A stretch of DNA of 64,000 bases, from NCBI RefSeq assembly GCF_002013375.1, contig NZ_MAEW01000022.1, forward strand, positions 1-64,000, written 5' to 3'. Numbering within the stretch: the stretch's first letter is position 1; every line of letters starts with the position of its first letter. The translations under genes were made by a program, and so were the position numbers. Source of the stretch: Mycobacterium sp. D16Q13. Its GTDB lineage: Bacteria; Actinomycetota; Actinomycetes; Mycobacteriales; Mycobacteriaceae. Below are positions 1 to 8,300 of the stretch, piece after piece. The notes beneath the pieces were generated by a model. It did not search any database, was not told the DNA's origin, and saw only the letters and a list, made by a program, of their open reading frames with translations.

Positions 1-2
1 AT

Positions 3-65
3 CGCCAGGCCAAGCGCGCCGAGCGCAACGCCGCCAAGGCCGCCAGGGAAGCGGTCAGTGTCTAA
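3..65 (+). CDS. C-terminal tail of a truncated CDS (possibly DesA1-type desaturase)
   Basis: An open frame enters from the left edge and stops at TAA 63-65. It gives about 20 residues rich in Lys, Arg and Ala, ending REAVSV. The composition suits a charged C-terminal tail and nothing more can be read from it. In M. tuberculosis the gene beside the dihydrouridine synthase is the acyl-ACP desaturase desA1, so that is the best guess by synteny only. The stop is 12 bases before the dusB GTG, so the two may be cotranscribed. Confidence 0.5.
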   Translation, partial: RQAKRAERNAAKAAREAVSV

Positions 66-77
66 TCGACTGACATC

Positions 78-1253
78 GTGACCGCATCCGTCGACCTTCC
101 GAAGGCCCGATCCCGCGAACTGCGGATCGGGTCTTTGGTATTGCCGAGCCCCGTCGTGCTCGCTCCGATGGCAGGTGTCACCAACGTGGCGTTCCGGACG
201 CTATGCCGGGAGCTGGAGCTGGCCACTACGGGCACCGTGAGCGGACTGTATGTCTGCGAGATGGTGACCGCGCGGGCCCTCGCCGAACGGCACCCCGTCA
301 CGCTGCACATGACCACCTTCTCCCCCGAAGAATCGCCACGGTCGCTACAGCTCTATTCGGTCGATCCGGAAACGACCTACCGCGCCGCCAAGATGGTGGT
401 GGACGAGAATCTCGCCGACCACATCGACATGAACTTCGGTTGTCCGGTCCCCAAGGTCACCCGAAATGGCGGGGGCGCAGCGCTTCCCTACAAGCGGCGG
501 CTGTTCGGTCAGATCGTCTCCGCCGCCGTGCGCGCCACCGAAGGCACCGACATACCGGTAACGGTCAAGTTCCGCGTCGGCATCGACGACGACCACCACA
601 CGCACCTGGACGCCGGCGCCATCGCCGAGGCCGAGGGGGCCGCCGCGGTCGCGCTACACGCCCGCACTGCCTCGCAGCGCTACTCGGGCGCCGCCGACTG
701 GAACCAGATAGCCGCGCTCAAGAACCACGTGACAACCATTCCCGTCCTCGGAAACGGCGATATCTTCGATGCCGCCGACGCGGTCGTCATGATGGAACAA
801 ACGGGCTGCGACGGCGTCGTCATTGGTCGCGGATGTCTTGGCCGCCCCTGGCTCTTCGCGGAGCTGAGTGCCGTTTTCAACGGTCAGACGATTCCAGTGC
901 CACCAAATCTCGGTCAGGTCACGGACATCATGCGGCGTCACGCGGTGTTGCTCGTCGATCATTTCGGGGAGGACAAGGCGTTGCGCGATATGCGCAAGCA
1001 CATCGCCTGGTATCTGCACGGCTTCCCCGCCGGTGGAGATCTCCGGCGCGCGCTAGCACTCGTCAGCACCCTCGCCGAGCTGGACACCCTGCTCAATCAG
1101 CTGGATCCCGCCGCGCCCTTCCCCGAGGGCGGAAACGGCCCCCGGGGCCGCCAGGGGTCACCGGGCAAGGTGTCGCTGCCCGAGGGCTGGCTCAACGACC
1201 CCGACGATTGCACGGTTCCCTCGGCGGCCGACGTCATGCACTCTGGCGGGTGA
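78..1253 (+). CDS. dusB: tRNA-dihydrouridine synthase (DusB/NifR3 family)
   Basis: A 391-residue FMN-dependent enzyme that reduces uridine to dihydrouridine in tRNA, acting in the cytoplasm. The N-terminal TIM-barrel signature VVLAPMAGVTN is at about residues 27-37. The family motif MNFGCPVPKVTRNGGG, with the catalytic Cys, is at about 118-133, and VIGRGCLGRPW near 250 is the phosphate-binding end of the barrel. The start is GTG at 78, the first start in a frame that begins at the family's usual N-terminus. The length is slightly above the usual 320-350 because of a Gly/Pro-rich C-terminal extension. It is the counterpart of Rv0823c. Confidence 0.95.
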   Translation: MTASVDLPKARSRELRIGSLVLPSPVVLAPMAGVTNVAFRTLCRELELATTGTVSGLYVCEMVTARALAERHPVTLHMTTFSPEESPRSLQLYSVDPETTYRAAKMVVDENLADHIDMNFGCPVPKVTRNGGGAALPYKRRLFGQIVSAAVRATEGTDIPVTVKFRVGIDDDHHTHLDAGAIAEAEGAAAVALHARTASQRYSGAADWNQIAALKNHVTTIPVLGNGDIFDAADAVVMMEQTGCDGVVIGRGCLGRPWLFAELSAVFNGQTIPVPPNLGQVTDIMRRHAVLLVDHFGEDKALRDMRKHIAWYLHGFPAGGDLRRALALVSTLAELDTLLNQLDPAAPFPEGGNGPRGRQGSPGKVSLPEGWLNDPDDCTVPSAADVMHSGG

Positions 1254-1401
1254 CGTGGGGTCACATCTCGGTCACTGGGCATGGTGATCTGCGGCAATGC
1301 TCAGTAGCATGTGACGACGACCGCGCCCCGGGCACGGCGTTATGTGCTGCCGGTGTGCCGTGTACTTGCAACTGTCCAGACGTTTTTAAGCGAGGTTGAA
1401 C

Positions 1402-3705
1402 ATGGGTGATGGCCCCAACGCCACTCCTGCCCAACCGCGCGCGTACGGCGCGGCCCCATGGGAACGCGCCGTCGAACCCGTTGGCAGTCATCCTGACATC
1501 GACGTGGCACCGGAACCATCCAACACACCGTGGACGCCACCACCAGCGCTGAATCATTCGCTGCCCGATCCCACCGACGACGAGTGGACCCGGCGGTTGG
1601 AGACGGCACACACGGTGCGCGAGCCGCAGCCCGCGGCGCCAGCTCCCCGACCCGCACCGAGGCAGGCCGCACAACCTCCCAGGACCGCTACCAACGGACC
1701 CAAGCCCGGCCCGGCACCGGAGGAGCCGCCCGCACCGTCGGCACACGAAACCGGCTCGCACTCACTGTCGGTGGCCGAGCTCCTGGCCCGTGAGGGCGCC
1801 GGCGGCGGGCGCCGATCCCGGCGGCACGCGCGATCGGAACCCGAGGACCGCGCCGAGGAGCCCGCTCCCACGGCGTTCGCCGACGAAAGCCATACCGACG
1901 TCCTCCCCCAGGTGCGACAGGACGCACCCGACCTCGATCGCTATTCCACCGAGCCGGTCGACGAGCACGCGGACTTTGTCGACTACCCGGATGACGCCCC
2001 CCTCTACGACAAGGCCGCCGCGCGCCGCGTACGGGCGTCGAATCTGGACGACAACATCGACACCCGCGCCATCCCCATCCGCGTGGGGAATCCGGAAGCC
2101 TTTGTCCAGGAACCCGAATCCAAGCGCTCGCGGCGCCCCATCTACCTCGGGCGCTCCATCGCCGCCGTCGTCGCGGTGTGCTCCCTCACCGTCACCGGCG
2201 GCGCCTGGCAGTGGAGCAACGTCAAGAACAACAGACTCAACCGCGTCGAGGCCCTGGACCCCAACTCCCACGACATCCGCGATCCCAACGCTCAGTACGG
2301 CGACGAGAACTTCCTCATCATCGGCGTCGACACCCGCGCGGGTGCCAATAGCAACATGGGCGCCGGAGACACCTCCGATGCCGAAGGCACGCGTTCGGAC
2401 ACCATGATGTTGGTCAACATCCCAGCGAACCGTAAGCGGGTCGCGGTCGTGTCCTTCCCCCGTGATCTGGCGATCCAGCCGACGCTCTGCGAAGTGTGGA
2501 ACGAGGACACCCGGTCCTACGGACCCGATAAGGCCTACACCGAAACCAAACTCAACTCGGCGTTCGCATTTGGCGGTCCCAAGTGTCTGGTCAAGGTCAT
2601 TCAGAAGATCTCGGGCCTGAACATCAACCGCTTCCTCGGGGTGGACTTCGCCGGGTTCTCCAAGATGGTCGACGCGCTCGGCGGGGTCGAGGTGTGCACG
2701 CCCACGCCGATCGAGGACTACGAGCTGGGCACCGTGCTGGAAAACGCTGGGCGCCAAACGATCGACGGACATACGGCCCTGCAGTACGTGCGTGCCCGTC
2801 AGGTCACCACCGAATACAACGGTGACTACGGACGCATCAAGCGGCAGCAGTTGTTCCTGTCGTCTCTGCTGCGTTCGATGATCTCGCACAACACCTTCTT
2901 CTCGTTGAGCAAGCTCAACAATGTGGTGAACACCTTCATCGACGACTCCTACGTCGACAACATCAGGACGAAAGACCTTGTGGACCTTGGTCAATCACTG
3001 CAAGACGTGAAGGCCGGCCGTATCACCTTCCTGACGGTGCCAACCGATGGCACCGACTCCGAGGGCAACGAGACGCCACGCACCACAGATATCCGAAAGA
3101 TCTTCGACGCCATCATCAATGACGATCCGTTGCCTGGCGAACTGCAGCCCGACGGCACCCGCGTCCCCATGCCCGGCACCACCACCCAGGACACTACCTT
3201 GGCGTCCAGTGAGCACGGAGCCGCCACCGAACTCGGCGAAACATCCATGGCCACACCAACTCCCGCCGCTACGCCAAGTGAGCAGATTGATCTGGTCACC
3301 ACCGAGCCCAGCGAGATCAACGTGCACGTGTCCAACAGCACGGGCCAGACGGGCCTGGCAGCATCGGCCGCCAGCCAGCTGTCTCAGTACGGATTCGGCA
3401 TCACCACCACCGACGACTATCCGTCCGCGCTGCCCACCACCACGGTCTTCTTCTCCCCGGGGCACGAGCAGCAGGCCGCGACGGTCGCCGCCTCATTCGG
3501 CGGAGCCAAGCTCCAGCGGATCAACGGAGCCCAGAACTCCGTGCGCGTGGTCCTCGGCAGTGACTACGCGTCCACCGCCAACTTGCAGGCTCCGCCCGTC
3601 GCCGGATCGAGCGTTCCGCTGCAGCTTTCCTCGGGCGCGATGGCTCCCGCCGAACTCCCCATGGATCTGACGGTCGTCAATGCCGGCGACGCTACCTGCG
3701 GATAG
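1402..3705 (+). CDS. LytR-CpsA-Psr (LCP) family cell-wall ligase with LytR_C domain
   Basis: A 767-residue type II membrane protein. LCP enzymes transfer polyprenyl-linked glycans to the cell wall; in mycobacteria they attach arabinogalactan to peptidoglycan. Residues 1-245 are a Pro/Ala/Asp-rich cytoplasmic region with no visible fold. A membrane segment lies at about 250-270 (AAVVAVCSLTVTGG). The LCP domain covers about 300-510, with LIIGVDTR, TRSDTMMLV, VSFPRDLAI and a basic GRIKRQQLF segment. A LytR_C domain lies at about 640-735 (EINVHVSNSTG onward). The frame is also open from a TTG at 1396, but ATG 1402 sits 6 bases after GCGAGG, so I use it. It is the counterpart of Rv0822c and may also carry pyrophosphatase activity. 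Confidence 0.93.
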   Translation: MGDGPNATPAQPRAYGAAPWERAVEPVGSHPDIDVAPEPSNTPWTPPPALNHSLPDPTDDEWTRRLETAHTVREPQPAAPAPRPAPRQAAQPPRTATNGPKPGPAPEEPPAPSAHETGSHSLSVAELLAREGAGGGRRSRRHARSEPEDRAEEPAPTAFADESHTDVLPQVRQDAPDLDRYSTEPVDEHADFVDYPDDAPLYDKAAARRVRASNLDDNIDTRAIPIRVGNPEAFVQEPESKRSRRPIYLGRSIAAVVAVCSLTVTGGAWQWSNVKNNRLNRVEALDPNSHDIRDPNAQYGDENFLIIGVDTRAGANSNMGAGDTSDAEGTRSDTMMLVNIPANRKRVAVVSFPRDLAIQPTLCEVWNEDTRSYGPDKAYTETKLNSAFAFGGPKCLVKVIQKISGLNINRFLGVDFAGFSKMVDALGGVEVCTPTPIEDYELGTVLENAGRQTIDGHTALQYVRARQVTTEYNGDYGRIKRQQLFLSSLLRSMISHNTFFSLSKLNNVVNTFIDDSYVDNIRTKDLVDLGQSLQDVKAGRITFLTVPTDGTDSEGNETPRTTDIRKIFDAIINDDPLPGELQPDGTRVPMPGTTTQDTTLASSEHGAATELGETSMATPTPAATPSEQIDLVTTEPSEINVHVSNSTGQTGLAASAASQLSQYGFGITTTDDYPSALPTTTVFFSPGHEQQAATVAASFGGAKLQRINGAQNSVRVVLGSDYASTANLQAPPVAGSSVPLQLSSGAMAPAELPMDLTVVNAGDATCG

Positions 3706-3756
3706 TCCGTCTATTTAGACGCTGATCGCAGTTTCTTCGACGGAACCTGTAGTGGC

Positions 3757-3773
3757 ATTCACTCGGCGTTCAC
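3757..3773 (+). promoter_or_regulatory. PHO-box-like direct repeat upstream of phoY2
   Basis: ATTCAC (3757-3762) and GTTCAC (3768-3773) are spaced exactly 11 bases. This is the direct-repeat geometry of PHO boxes bound by OmpR-family phosphate regulators (Streptomyces PhoP; RegX3 in mycobacteria). The repeat ends about 44 bases before the probable transcription start at 3818, a position suited to an activator. The same arrangement occurs upstream of pstS. The match is seen directly; binding is inferred. Confidence 0.55.
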
Positions 3774-3805
3774 GCCAGAGCCATGACTCGACGACGACGG
3801 GTCCG

Positions 3806-3811
3806 TAGGCT
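3806..3811 (+). promoter_or_regulatory. -10 box for leaderless phoY2 mRNA
   Basis: TAGGCT at 3806-3811 fits the mycobacterial -10 consensus TANNNT. It is followed by 6 bases and then ATG, so transcription should start at or next to the start codon. No Shine-Dalgarno sequence is seen before the ATG. Confidence 0.55.
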
Positions 3812-3817
3812 TGATCC

Positions 3818-4495
3818 ATGCGTACCGCGTTTCAGGAGCAGCTGTCCTCATTATCGGCACAGCTCGGGGAGATGTGTGGGTTGGCCGGAGCCGCCATGGA
3901 GCGGGCCACTCGTGCATTGCTACAGGCCGATCTCGTCCTTGCCGAGCAGGTCATCTCGGACCACGAGCAGATCACCGCGATGAGCGCCGCCGCCGAAGAG
4001 AATGCCTTCGCCATCTTGGCCCTGCAGGCTCCGGTGGCCGGCGACCTTCGCGAGGTCGTCAGCAGCATCCAGATTGTCGCGGACGTGGACCGAATGGGCG
4101 CCCTGGCCCTGCACGTCGCCAAGATCGCCCGGCGTCGTCATCCGCAGCACGCACTGCCCGAAGAGGTCAACGGATACTTCGCCGAGATGGGCCGAGTCGC
4201 AGTCGATTTGGGCAACAGTGCGCAGGAGGTGCTGCTGACCCGCGATCCGGAGAAGGCCGCCCGTATCAATGAAGAAGACGATGCGATGGACGACCTGCAC
4301 CGGCATCTGTTCACCGTGCTGATGGACCGCGAGTGGAAGCACGGAGTGGCTGCCGCCGTCGACGTGACCCTGCTGGGCCGCTTCTACGAGCGCTTCGCCG
4401 ATCACGCGGTGGAGGTCGCCCGACGAGTCATCTTCCAGGTGACCGGCAGCCTGCCGCCGGAGGGACAGGGCCACGACCACCTGACGTCGCTCTAA
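3818..4495 (+). CDS. phoY2: Phosphate transport regulator PhoU/PhoY
   Basis: A 225-residue, almost entirely helical protein made of two PhoU three-helix repeats (about residues 1-105 and 115-215). The metal-binding type motif EENAFAIL-LQAPVAGDLR is in repeat 1, and DVTLLGRFYERFADHAVEVARR in repeat 2. PhoU proteins link the Pst transporter to the SenX3-RegX3 two-component system and keep it off when phosphate is plentiful. The gene lies on the opposite strand from the pst operon, separated by one oxidoreductase, as phoY2 (Rv0821c) lies near phoT in M. tuberculosis. A PHO-like repeat upstream suggests feedback by RegX3. Confidence 0.94.
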   Translation: MRTAFQEQLSSLSAQLGEMCGLAGAAMERATRALLQADLVLAEQVISDHEQITAMSAAAEENAFAILALQAPVAGDLREVVSSIQIVADVDRMGALALHVAKIARRRHPQHALPEEVNGYFAEMGRVAVDLGNSAQEVLLTRDPEKAARINEEDDAMDDLHRHLFTVLMDREWKHGVAAAVDVTLLGRFYERFADHAVEVARRVIFQVTGSLPPEGQGHDHLTSL

Positions 4496-4499
4496 GCGG

Positions 4500-5426
4500 C
4501 TAAGGCACCAGCACGATCTTCCCGCGGGTGTGCTGCTGTTCGAGCAGCTCGTACGCACTGCGCACGTCATCCAGCGGGAACGTATGCGCGACAATCACAT
4601 CCAGCTTTTTGTCGACAATCAGTGCGGCCAGCTCGGCGAGCACCTGCGCCGAGGCGCCTTCGGCGTTTCCCACACTTTGCACGCCGTATCGCTCGATTGC
4701 CGCGAAGTCGATGATGGTGTCGATTCGCCGCAGCTCCACTCCAAGCTCATTGAGCGCCAGCTCCACGTAGCCTCCGCCGAAGAGGTCGAGGAAGGCATCG
4801 ACCCGCCCGTCGGGCGCTGCTGCCTTGATGCGGTCTGCCAATCCCTCGCCGTAGTTGACCGGGATGACGCCATGCGCGGTGAGCCACTCATCGTTACCCG
4901 GCCCCGCGATACCGATCACGGTCGCACCAGCGGCCTTGGCGAGCTGTACGGCAATGGTGCCCACTCCCCCCGCCGCGCCGGAGACGGCGACCACATCACC
5001 CGGGGCCAAATCAACCGAGCCGACCGCTGCATACGCGGTGCTACCCGCGACGAAGAGGCTGCCCGCCACCTCCCATGACAGACTCTCGGGCTTGGTGACC
5101 AGCTGGCTGGCCGGAACGACGACGAACTCCGCGTGACTGGCCCGATCATCGGTATAGCCGAACACCTCGTCCCCTGGCGCAAAACGCGCCACGCTGTGGC
5201 CGACTTCCACTACAACGCCTGCCAGGTCGCTGCCCTGCCCGGAGGGGAAGGTCGCCGGGAACCTGTCGTGCAACACTCCGGTGCGGATCTTCGCCTCGCC
5301 GGGGTTGATCCCCGCGGCGCGCACCTGCACGAGGACCTCATCGAGCCCGGGAACCGGGCGCGGCACGTCACGCACCTGCAGGACGTCGATACCGCCGTAC
5401 TGATCGAACTGCACTGCCTTGGTCAT
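4500..5426 (-). CDS. NADP-dependent quinone oxidoreductase-like MDR protein
   Basis: A 308-residue medium-chain dehydrogenase/reductase without structural zinc ligands. The N-terminal GroES-like fold (VLVQVRAAGINPGEAKIRTG, about residues 31-50) is followed by a Rossmann fold with the nucleotide loop SGAAGGVGTIAVQLAKAAGATVIG at about 150-172. The protein is cytosolic and should reduce quinones or enones with NADPH; the substrate is unknown. It begins 39 bases after the pstB stop on the same strand, so it could be read from the pst operon, and its stop is 5 bases from the convergent phoY2 stop. I know no member of the phosphate regulon of this type, so cotranscription may be incidental. Confidence 0.88.
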   Translation of the reverse strand: MTKAVQFDQYGGIDVLQVRDVPRPVPGLDEVLVQVRAAGINPGEAKIRTGVLHDRFPATFPSGQGSDLAGVVVEVGHSVARFAPGDEVFGYTDDRASHAEFVVVPASQLVTKPESLSWEVAGSLFVAGSTAYAAVGSVDLAPGDVVAVSGAAGGVGTIAVQLAKAAGATVIGIAGPGNDEWLTAHGVIPVNYGEGLADRIKAAAPDGRVDAFLDLFGGGYVELALNELGVELRRIDTIIDFAAIERYGVQSVGNAEGASAQVLAELAALIVDKKLDVIVAHTFPLDDVRSAYELLEQQHTRGKIVLVP

Positions 5427-5465
5427 GCCGACTATGACAGTTGCACGACCCGAGGTATTCCTGGA

Positions 5466-6242
5466 TCAGCCGAAGCGGCCGGAGATGTAGTCCTCGGTGG
5501 CCTTCTGGCTCGGGTTGGAGAAGATGCGCTCGGTGTCGTCGATCTCCACGAGCATGCCCGGCTTACCGGCGGCCTCCAGGTTGAAGAACGCGGTCTGATC
5601 GCTGACGCGCGCGGCTTGCTGCATGTTGTGCGTGACGATAACGATGGTGAACTCCTGCTTGAGCTCGGAGATCAAGTCCTCGATGGCCAGCGTGGAGATG
5701 GGGTCCAAGGCTGAGCACGGCTCGTCCATCAACAGCACGTCCGGCTGCACCGCGATGGCCCTGGCGATGCAGAGACGCTGCTGCTGACCGCCGGAGAGCC
5801 CGCCACCGGGACGGTCAAGACGATCCTTGACCTCGTTCCACAGGTTGGCACCCTGCAGCGAACGCTCGGCCACCTCGTCAAGGGTCTTCTTGCTGCGCAC
5901 ACCCTGCAACCGCAGTCCGGCTACCACATTGTCACGAATCGACATGGTGGGGAACGGGTTTGGCCGCTGGAACACCATGCCGATGGTCTTACGCACCGAT
6001 ACCGGGTCTATCCCGGCGCCGTAGATGTCGGCACCGTCGAGCAGCACCGAACCCTCGACACGAGCACCGGGTGTCACCTCATGCATCCGGTTGAGGGTGC
6101 GCAGCACGGTCGACTTACCGCAACCGGACGGGCCGATGAAGGCCGTCACGCTGCGAGGCGGAACCGACAGCGCGACATCCTGAACGGCGTGGAACTTGCC
6201 GTAAAAGATGTTGACGTCCTTGAGATCGAGGCGCTTGGCCAT
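5466..6242 (-). CDS. pstB: Phosphate ABC transporter ATPase PstB
   Basis: A 258-residue ABC ATPase that powers phosphate import through PstA-PstC. Walker A GPSGCGKST is at about residues 33-41, the Q-loop in GMVFQRPNPFP near 85, the signature LSGGQQQR near 149, Walker B VLLMDEP near 170 and the switch His in VTHN near 204. The FQRPNPFP sequence is typical of PstB within the ABC family. It is the last of the four pst genes (pstS-pstC-pstA-pstB), 10 bases after the pstA stop. It is the counterpart of phoT (Rv0820). Confidence 0.97.
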   Translation of the reverse strand: MAKRLDLKDVNIFYGKFHAVQDVALSVPPRSVTAFIGPSGCGKSTVLRTLNRMHEVTPGARVEGSVLLDGADIYGAGIDPVSVRKTIGMVFQRPNPFPTMSIRDNVVAGLRLQGVRSKKTLDEVAERSLQGANLWNEVKDRLDRPGGGLSGGQQQRLCIARAIAVQPDVLLMDEPCSALDPISTLAIEDLISELKQEFTIVIVTHNMQQAARVSDQTAFFNLEAAGKPGMLVEIDDTERIFSNPSQKATEDYISGRFG

Positions 6243-6252
6243 AACTACCTTC

Positions 6253-7161
6253 CTAGACCTTTTTCGGTGCGAAGAAACGCGAAATGAGCTTGGCGATTAT
6301 GTTGAGAATCGCCACCAACAAGATGAGGGTGAGAGCGGCGCCCCAGAGGCGTGACTCCGCAAGCCCCACCACGGAACCGCTGCGCTGGTCGAGCATCATG
6401 CCCGGCAGCGAGGCCATCTCCCCGCCGAACATGTCGTAGTTGATCAGCTTGCTGTAACCGACGAGTACCAGCAGCGGTGCGGTTTCGCCCATGACACGGG
6501 CCAGGGCCAGCATCACACCGGTAACCACACCCGAGAGTGCGGTGGGCAGCACGATGCGCGCGATGGTCTTCCACTTGGGCACACCCAGCGCGAAAGAGGC
6601 CTCGCGCAGATCGTTCGGGACGATCTTGAGCATTTCCTCCGAGGAACGCACCACCACCGGAATCATCAACAGCACCAAGGCAAGCGAGACCGCGAGGCCC
6701 GACCTCGGCAGTCCGAGCGTGGCCACCCACAGGGCGTAGATGAAGAGCGCGGCCACAATGGACGGCACGCCGGTCAGGATGTCGACCATGAAGGTGGTGA
6801 GCTTGGCCAGCCGGGAGTTGGCGCCGTACTCGACGAGGTAGATGGCCACGAAGATGCCGATGGGTACCGAGATGATCGCGCAGAACAGGCCTTGAAACAG
6901 TGTGCCGACGATGGCGTGATACGCGCCGCCGCCCTCGATCCGGTTGGTCATCATGTTCTGCGATTTGAACCACCAGTCCGCGCTGGTGATGGCACCGAAT
7001 CCGCGATCGAACACGGTGTACAGCACCCAAACCAGCGGAATCAGAGCGATCAGCACGGCGGCCGAGACAAGCACCGTGGCAAGGGCGTTGGTGGCCTTGC
7101 GCCTAGCCGAGAGCGGATGGAAGGCAGGCTCCTTCACGGGCCTGTCAAGTGTCGCGGTCAT
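6253..7161 (-). CDS. pstA: Phosphate ABC transporter permease PstA
   Basis: A 302-residue membrane permease with six predicted helices, the first at about residues 25-50 (ALATVLVSAAVLIALIPLVWVLY). The EAA-type cytoplasmic loop that docks on PstB is EASFALGVPKWKTIARIVLP near 193-212. The open frame runs further upstream, but the protein starts at ATG 7161 (MTATLDRP), because the upstream part lies inside pstC in another frame. This start overlaps the pstC stop by 4 bases, a sign of translational coupling. Confidence 0.96.
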   Translation of the reverse strand: MTATLDRPVKEPAFHPLSARRKATNALATVLVSAAVLIALIPLVWVLYTVFDRGFGAITSADWWFKSQNMMTNRIEGGGAYHAIVGTLFQGLFCAIISVPIGIFVAIYLVEYGANSRLAKLTTFMVDILTGVPSIVAALFIYALWVATLGLPRSGLAVSLALVLLMIPVVVRSSEEMLKIVPNDLREASFALGVPKWKTIARIVLPTALSGVVTGVMLALARVMGETAPLLVLVGYSKLINYDMFGGEMASLPGMMLDQRSGSVVGLAESRLWGAALTLILLVAILNIIAKLISRFFAPKKV

Positions 7162-8132
7162 GCCCGGCCCCTTCCGCCGACGACGGCACGGGCCGCCGAG
7201 TTCACCAGGAATGTCAGCACGAACAGCACCAGTCCGGCCGCGATGTACGCCCCGGCCTCCAATTCGTTGTTGAATTCCGACGCGTTGGAAGCGATATGGG
7301 TCGCGAAGGTGCTTCCACTGTCGAAGAGCGACCAGCCGAATGCCACCGAGGTACCCGACAAGATCAACATCAGCGCAATGGTCTCGCCCAGTGCGCGACC
7401 GAGCCCCAGCATGGAACCACTGATATATCCGGAGGTGCCGAACGGAATGATGGTGGTACGCACCACTTCCCATTTGGTGGCGCCCAAGGCGAGCGCTGCC
7501 TCGATCTGGCCCTTTGGGGTCTGAATGAAGACCTCTCGAGTGACGGCCGCGATGATCGGCAGGATCATCACCGCCAGCACAATGCCGCCGGTGAACAGAT
7601 TGCCGCCGCCTCCGATGTTCACGGGGCTGTCAGCAAAAAGCGGTATGAAGCCGAGGTTTCTGTTGAGCCACAGCGCAACCGGCGCGATCGCCGGCGCCAG
7701 CACATAGATGCCCCACAAGCCGTAGACGATGGACGGCACCGCGGCCAGCAGGTCGATGACATAGGACAGCGGCCCACGAACCCGCGCCGGCGCGTACTCG
7801 GTGAGATAGATCGCGATACCAAGGGCCACCGGCATGGCGAGCAAGAGCGCGAAGACCGAGACGAAGACGGTGACCTGGAACAGATCGAGGACACCGAATT
7901 GCATGTGTGCCGTGTCGTCGGTGCGCCACGGACCGTTGTAGAGGAAGAAGTTCGCGTCGTCGTTGTTCAGCGCCGGAACAGCGCGCAGGATCAGGAATAC
8001 GGCCACCAGACCGATGAGCGCGACAACGAACACACCCGACCCAGTAGCGAGTCCGGAGAAGATGCGGTCGCCTGGACGGCTGACCGTGTTGGTGGACTTA
8101 GCGGGTGGCTGATGGTCGCCCTCGTCGCTCAT
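7158..8132 (-). CDS. pstC: Phosphate ABC transporter permease PstC
   Basis: A 324-residue membrane permease that pairs with PstA. The first helix is at about residues 30-52 (GVFVVALIGLVAVFLILRAV). The EAA loop EAALALGATKWEVVRTTIIPFGTSG lies near 235-260. The frame is open back to 8279, but that start would fall inside a perfect hairpin between pstS and pstC. I choose ATG 8132 because GAGGAG lies about 12 bases upstream and the length equals PstC2 of M. tuberculosis. ATG 8222 is a weaker alternative that would add 30 polar residues. Confidence 0.93.
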   Translation of the reverse strand: MSDEGDHQPPAKSTNTVSRPGDRIFSGLATGSGVFVVALIGLVAVFLILRAVPALNNDDANFFLYNGPWRTDDTAHMQFGVLDLFQVTVFVSVFALLLAMPVALGIAIYLTEYAPARVRGPLSYVIDLLAAVPSIVYGLWGIYVLAPAIAPVALWLNRNLGFIPLFADSPVNIGGGGNLFTGGIVLAVMILPIIAAVTREVFIQTPKGQIEAALALGATKWEVVRTTIIPFGTSGYISGSMLGLGRALGETIALMLILSGTSVAFGWSLFDSGSTFATHIASNASEFNNELEAGAYIAAGLVLFVLTFLVNSAARAVVGGRGRA

Positions 8133-8252
8133 GGGTTGTGACTTCTCCTCGAAGACCGATCCGTCAAGATCCGCCGGACGGGCTACCCCCACGGGATCGA
8201 TCCCGCTGGTCTGGCTGCTCATTGAACTCGCTGTCTGTGTCGTTGATGGTAC

Positions 8253-8290
8253 GTCCCCACCCGGGTCGCCTGAGCTCACCGGGTGGGGAC
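8253..8290 (-). terminator. Perfect 12-bp hairpin between pstS and pstC
   Basis: GTCCCCACCCGG (8253-8264) and CCGGGTGGGGAC (8279-8290) are perfect inverted repeats around a 14-base loop. The hairpin begins 11 bases beyond the pstS stop on the transcribed strand. No U-tract follows. It could act as a partial terminator or as an RNA-processing and stabilising stem that keeps pstS transcript in excess over the permease genes, as is common for binding-protein genes. Confidence 0.7.
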
Positions 8291-8300
8291 GAATCAGCTG

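Noticed and set aside
1762..2994. 410-codon open frame antisense to the LCP gene
   Set aside because: Full overlap with a gene of clear function; the frame is open only because of high third-position GC, and its product is composition-biased.
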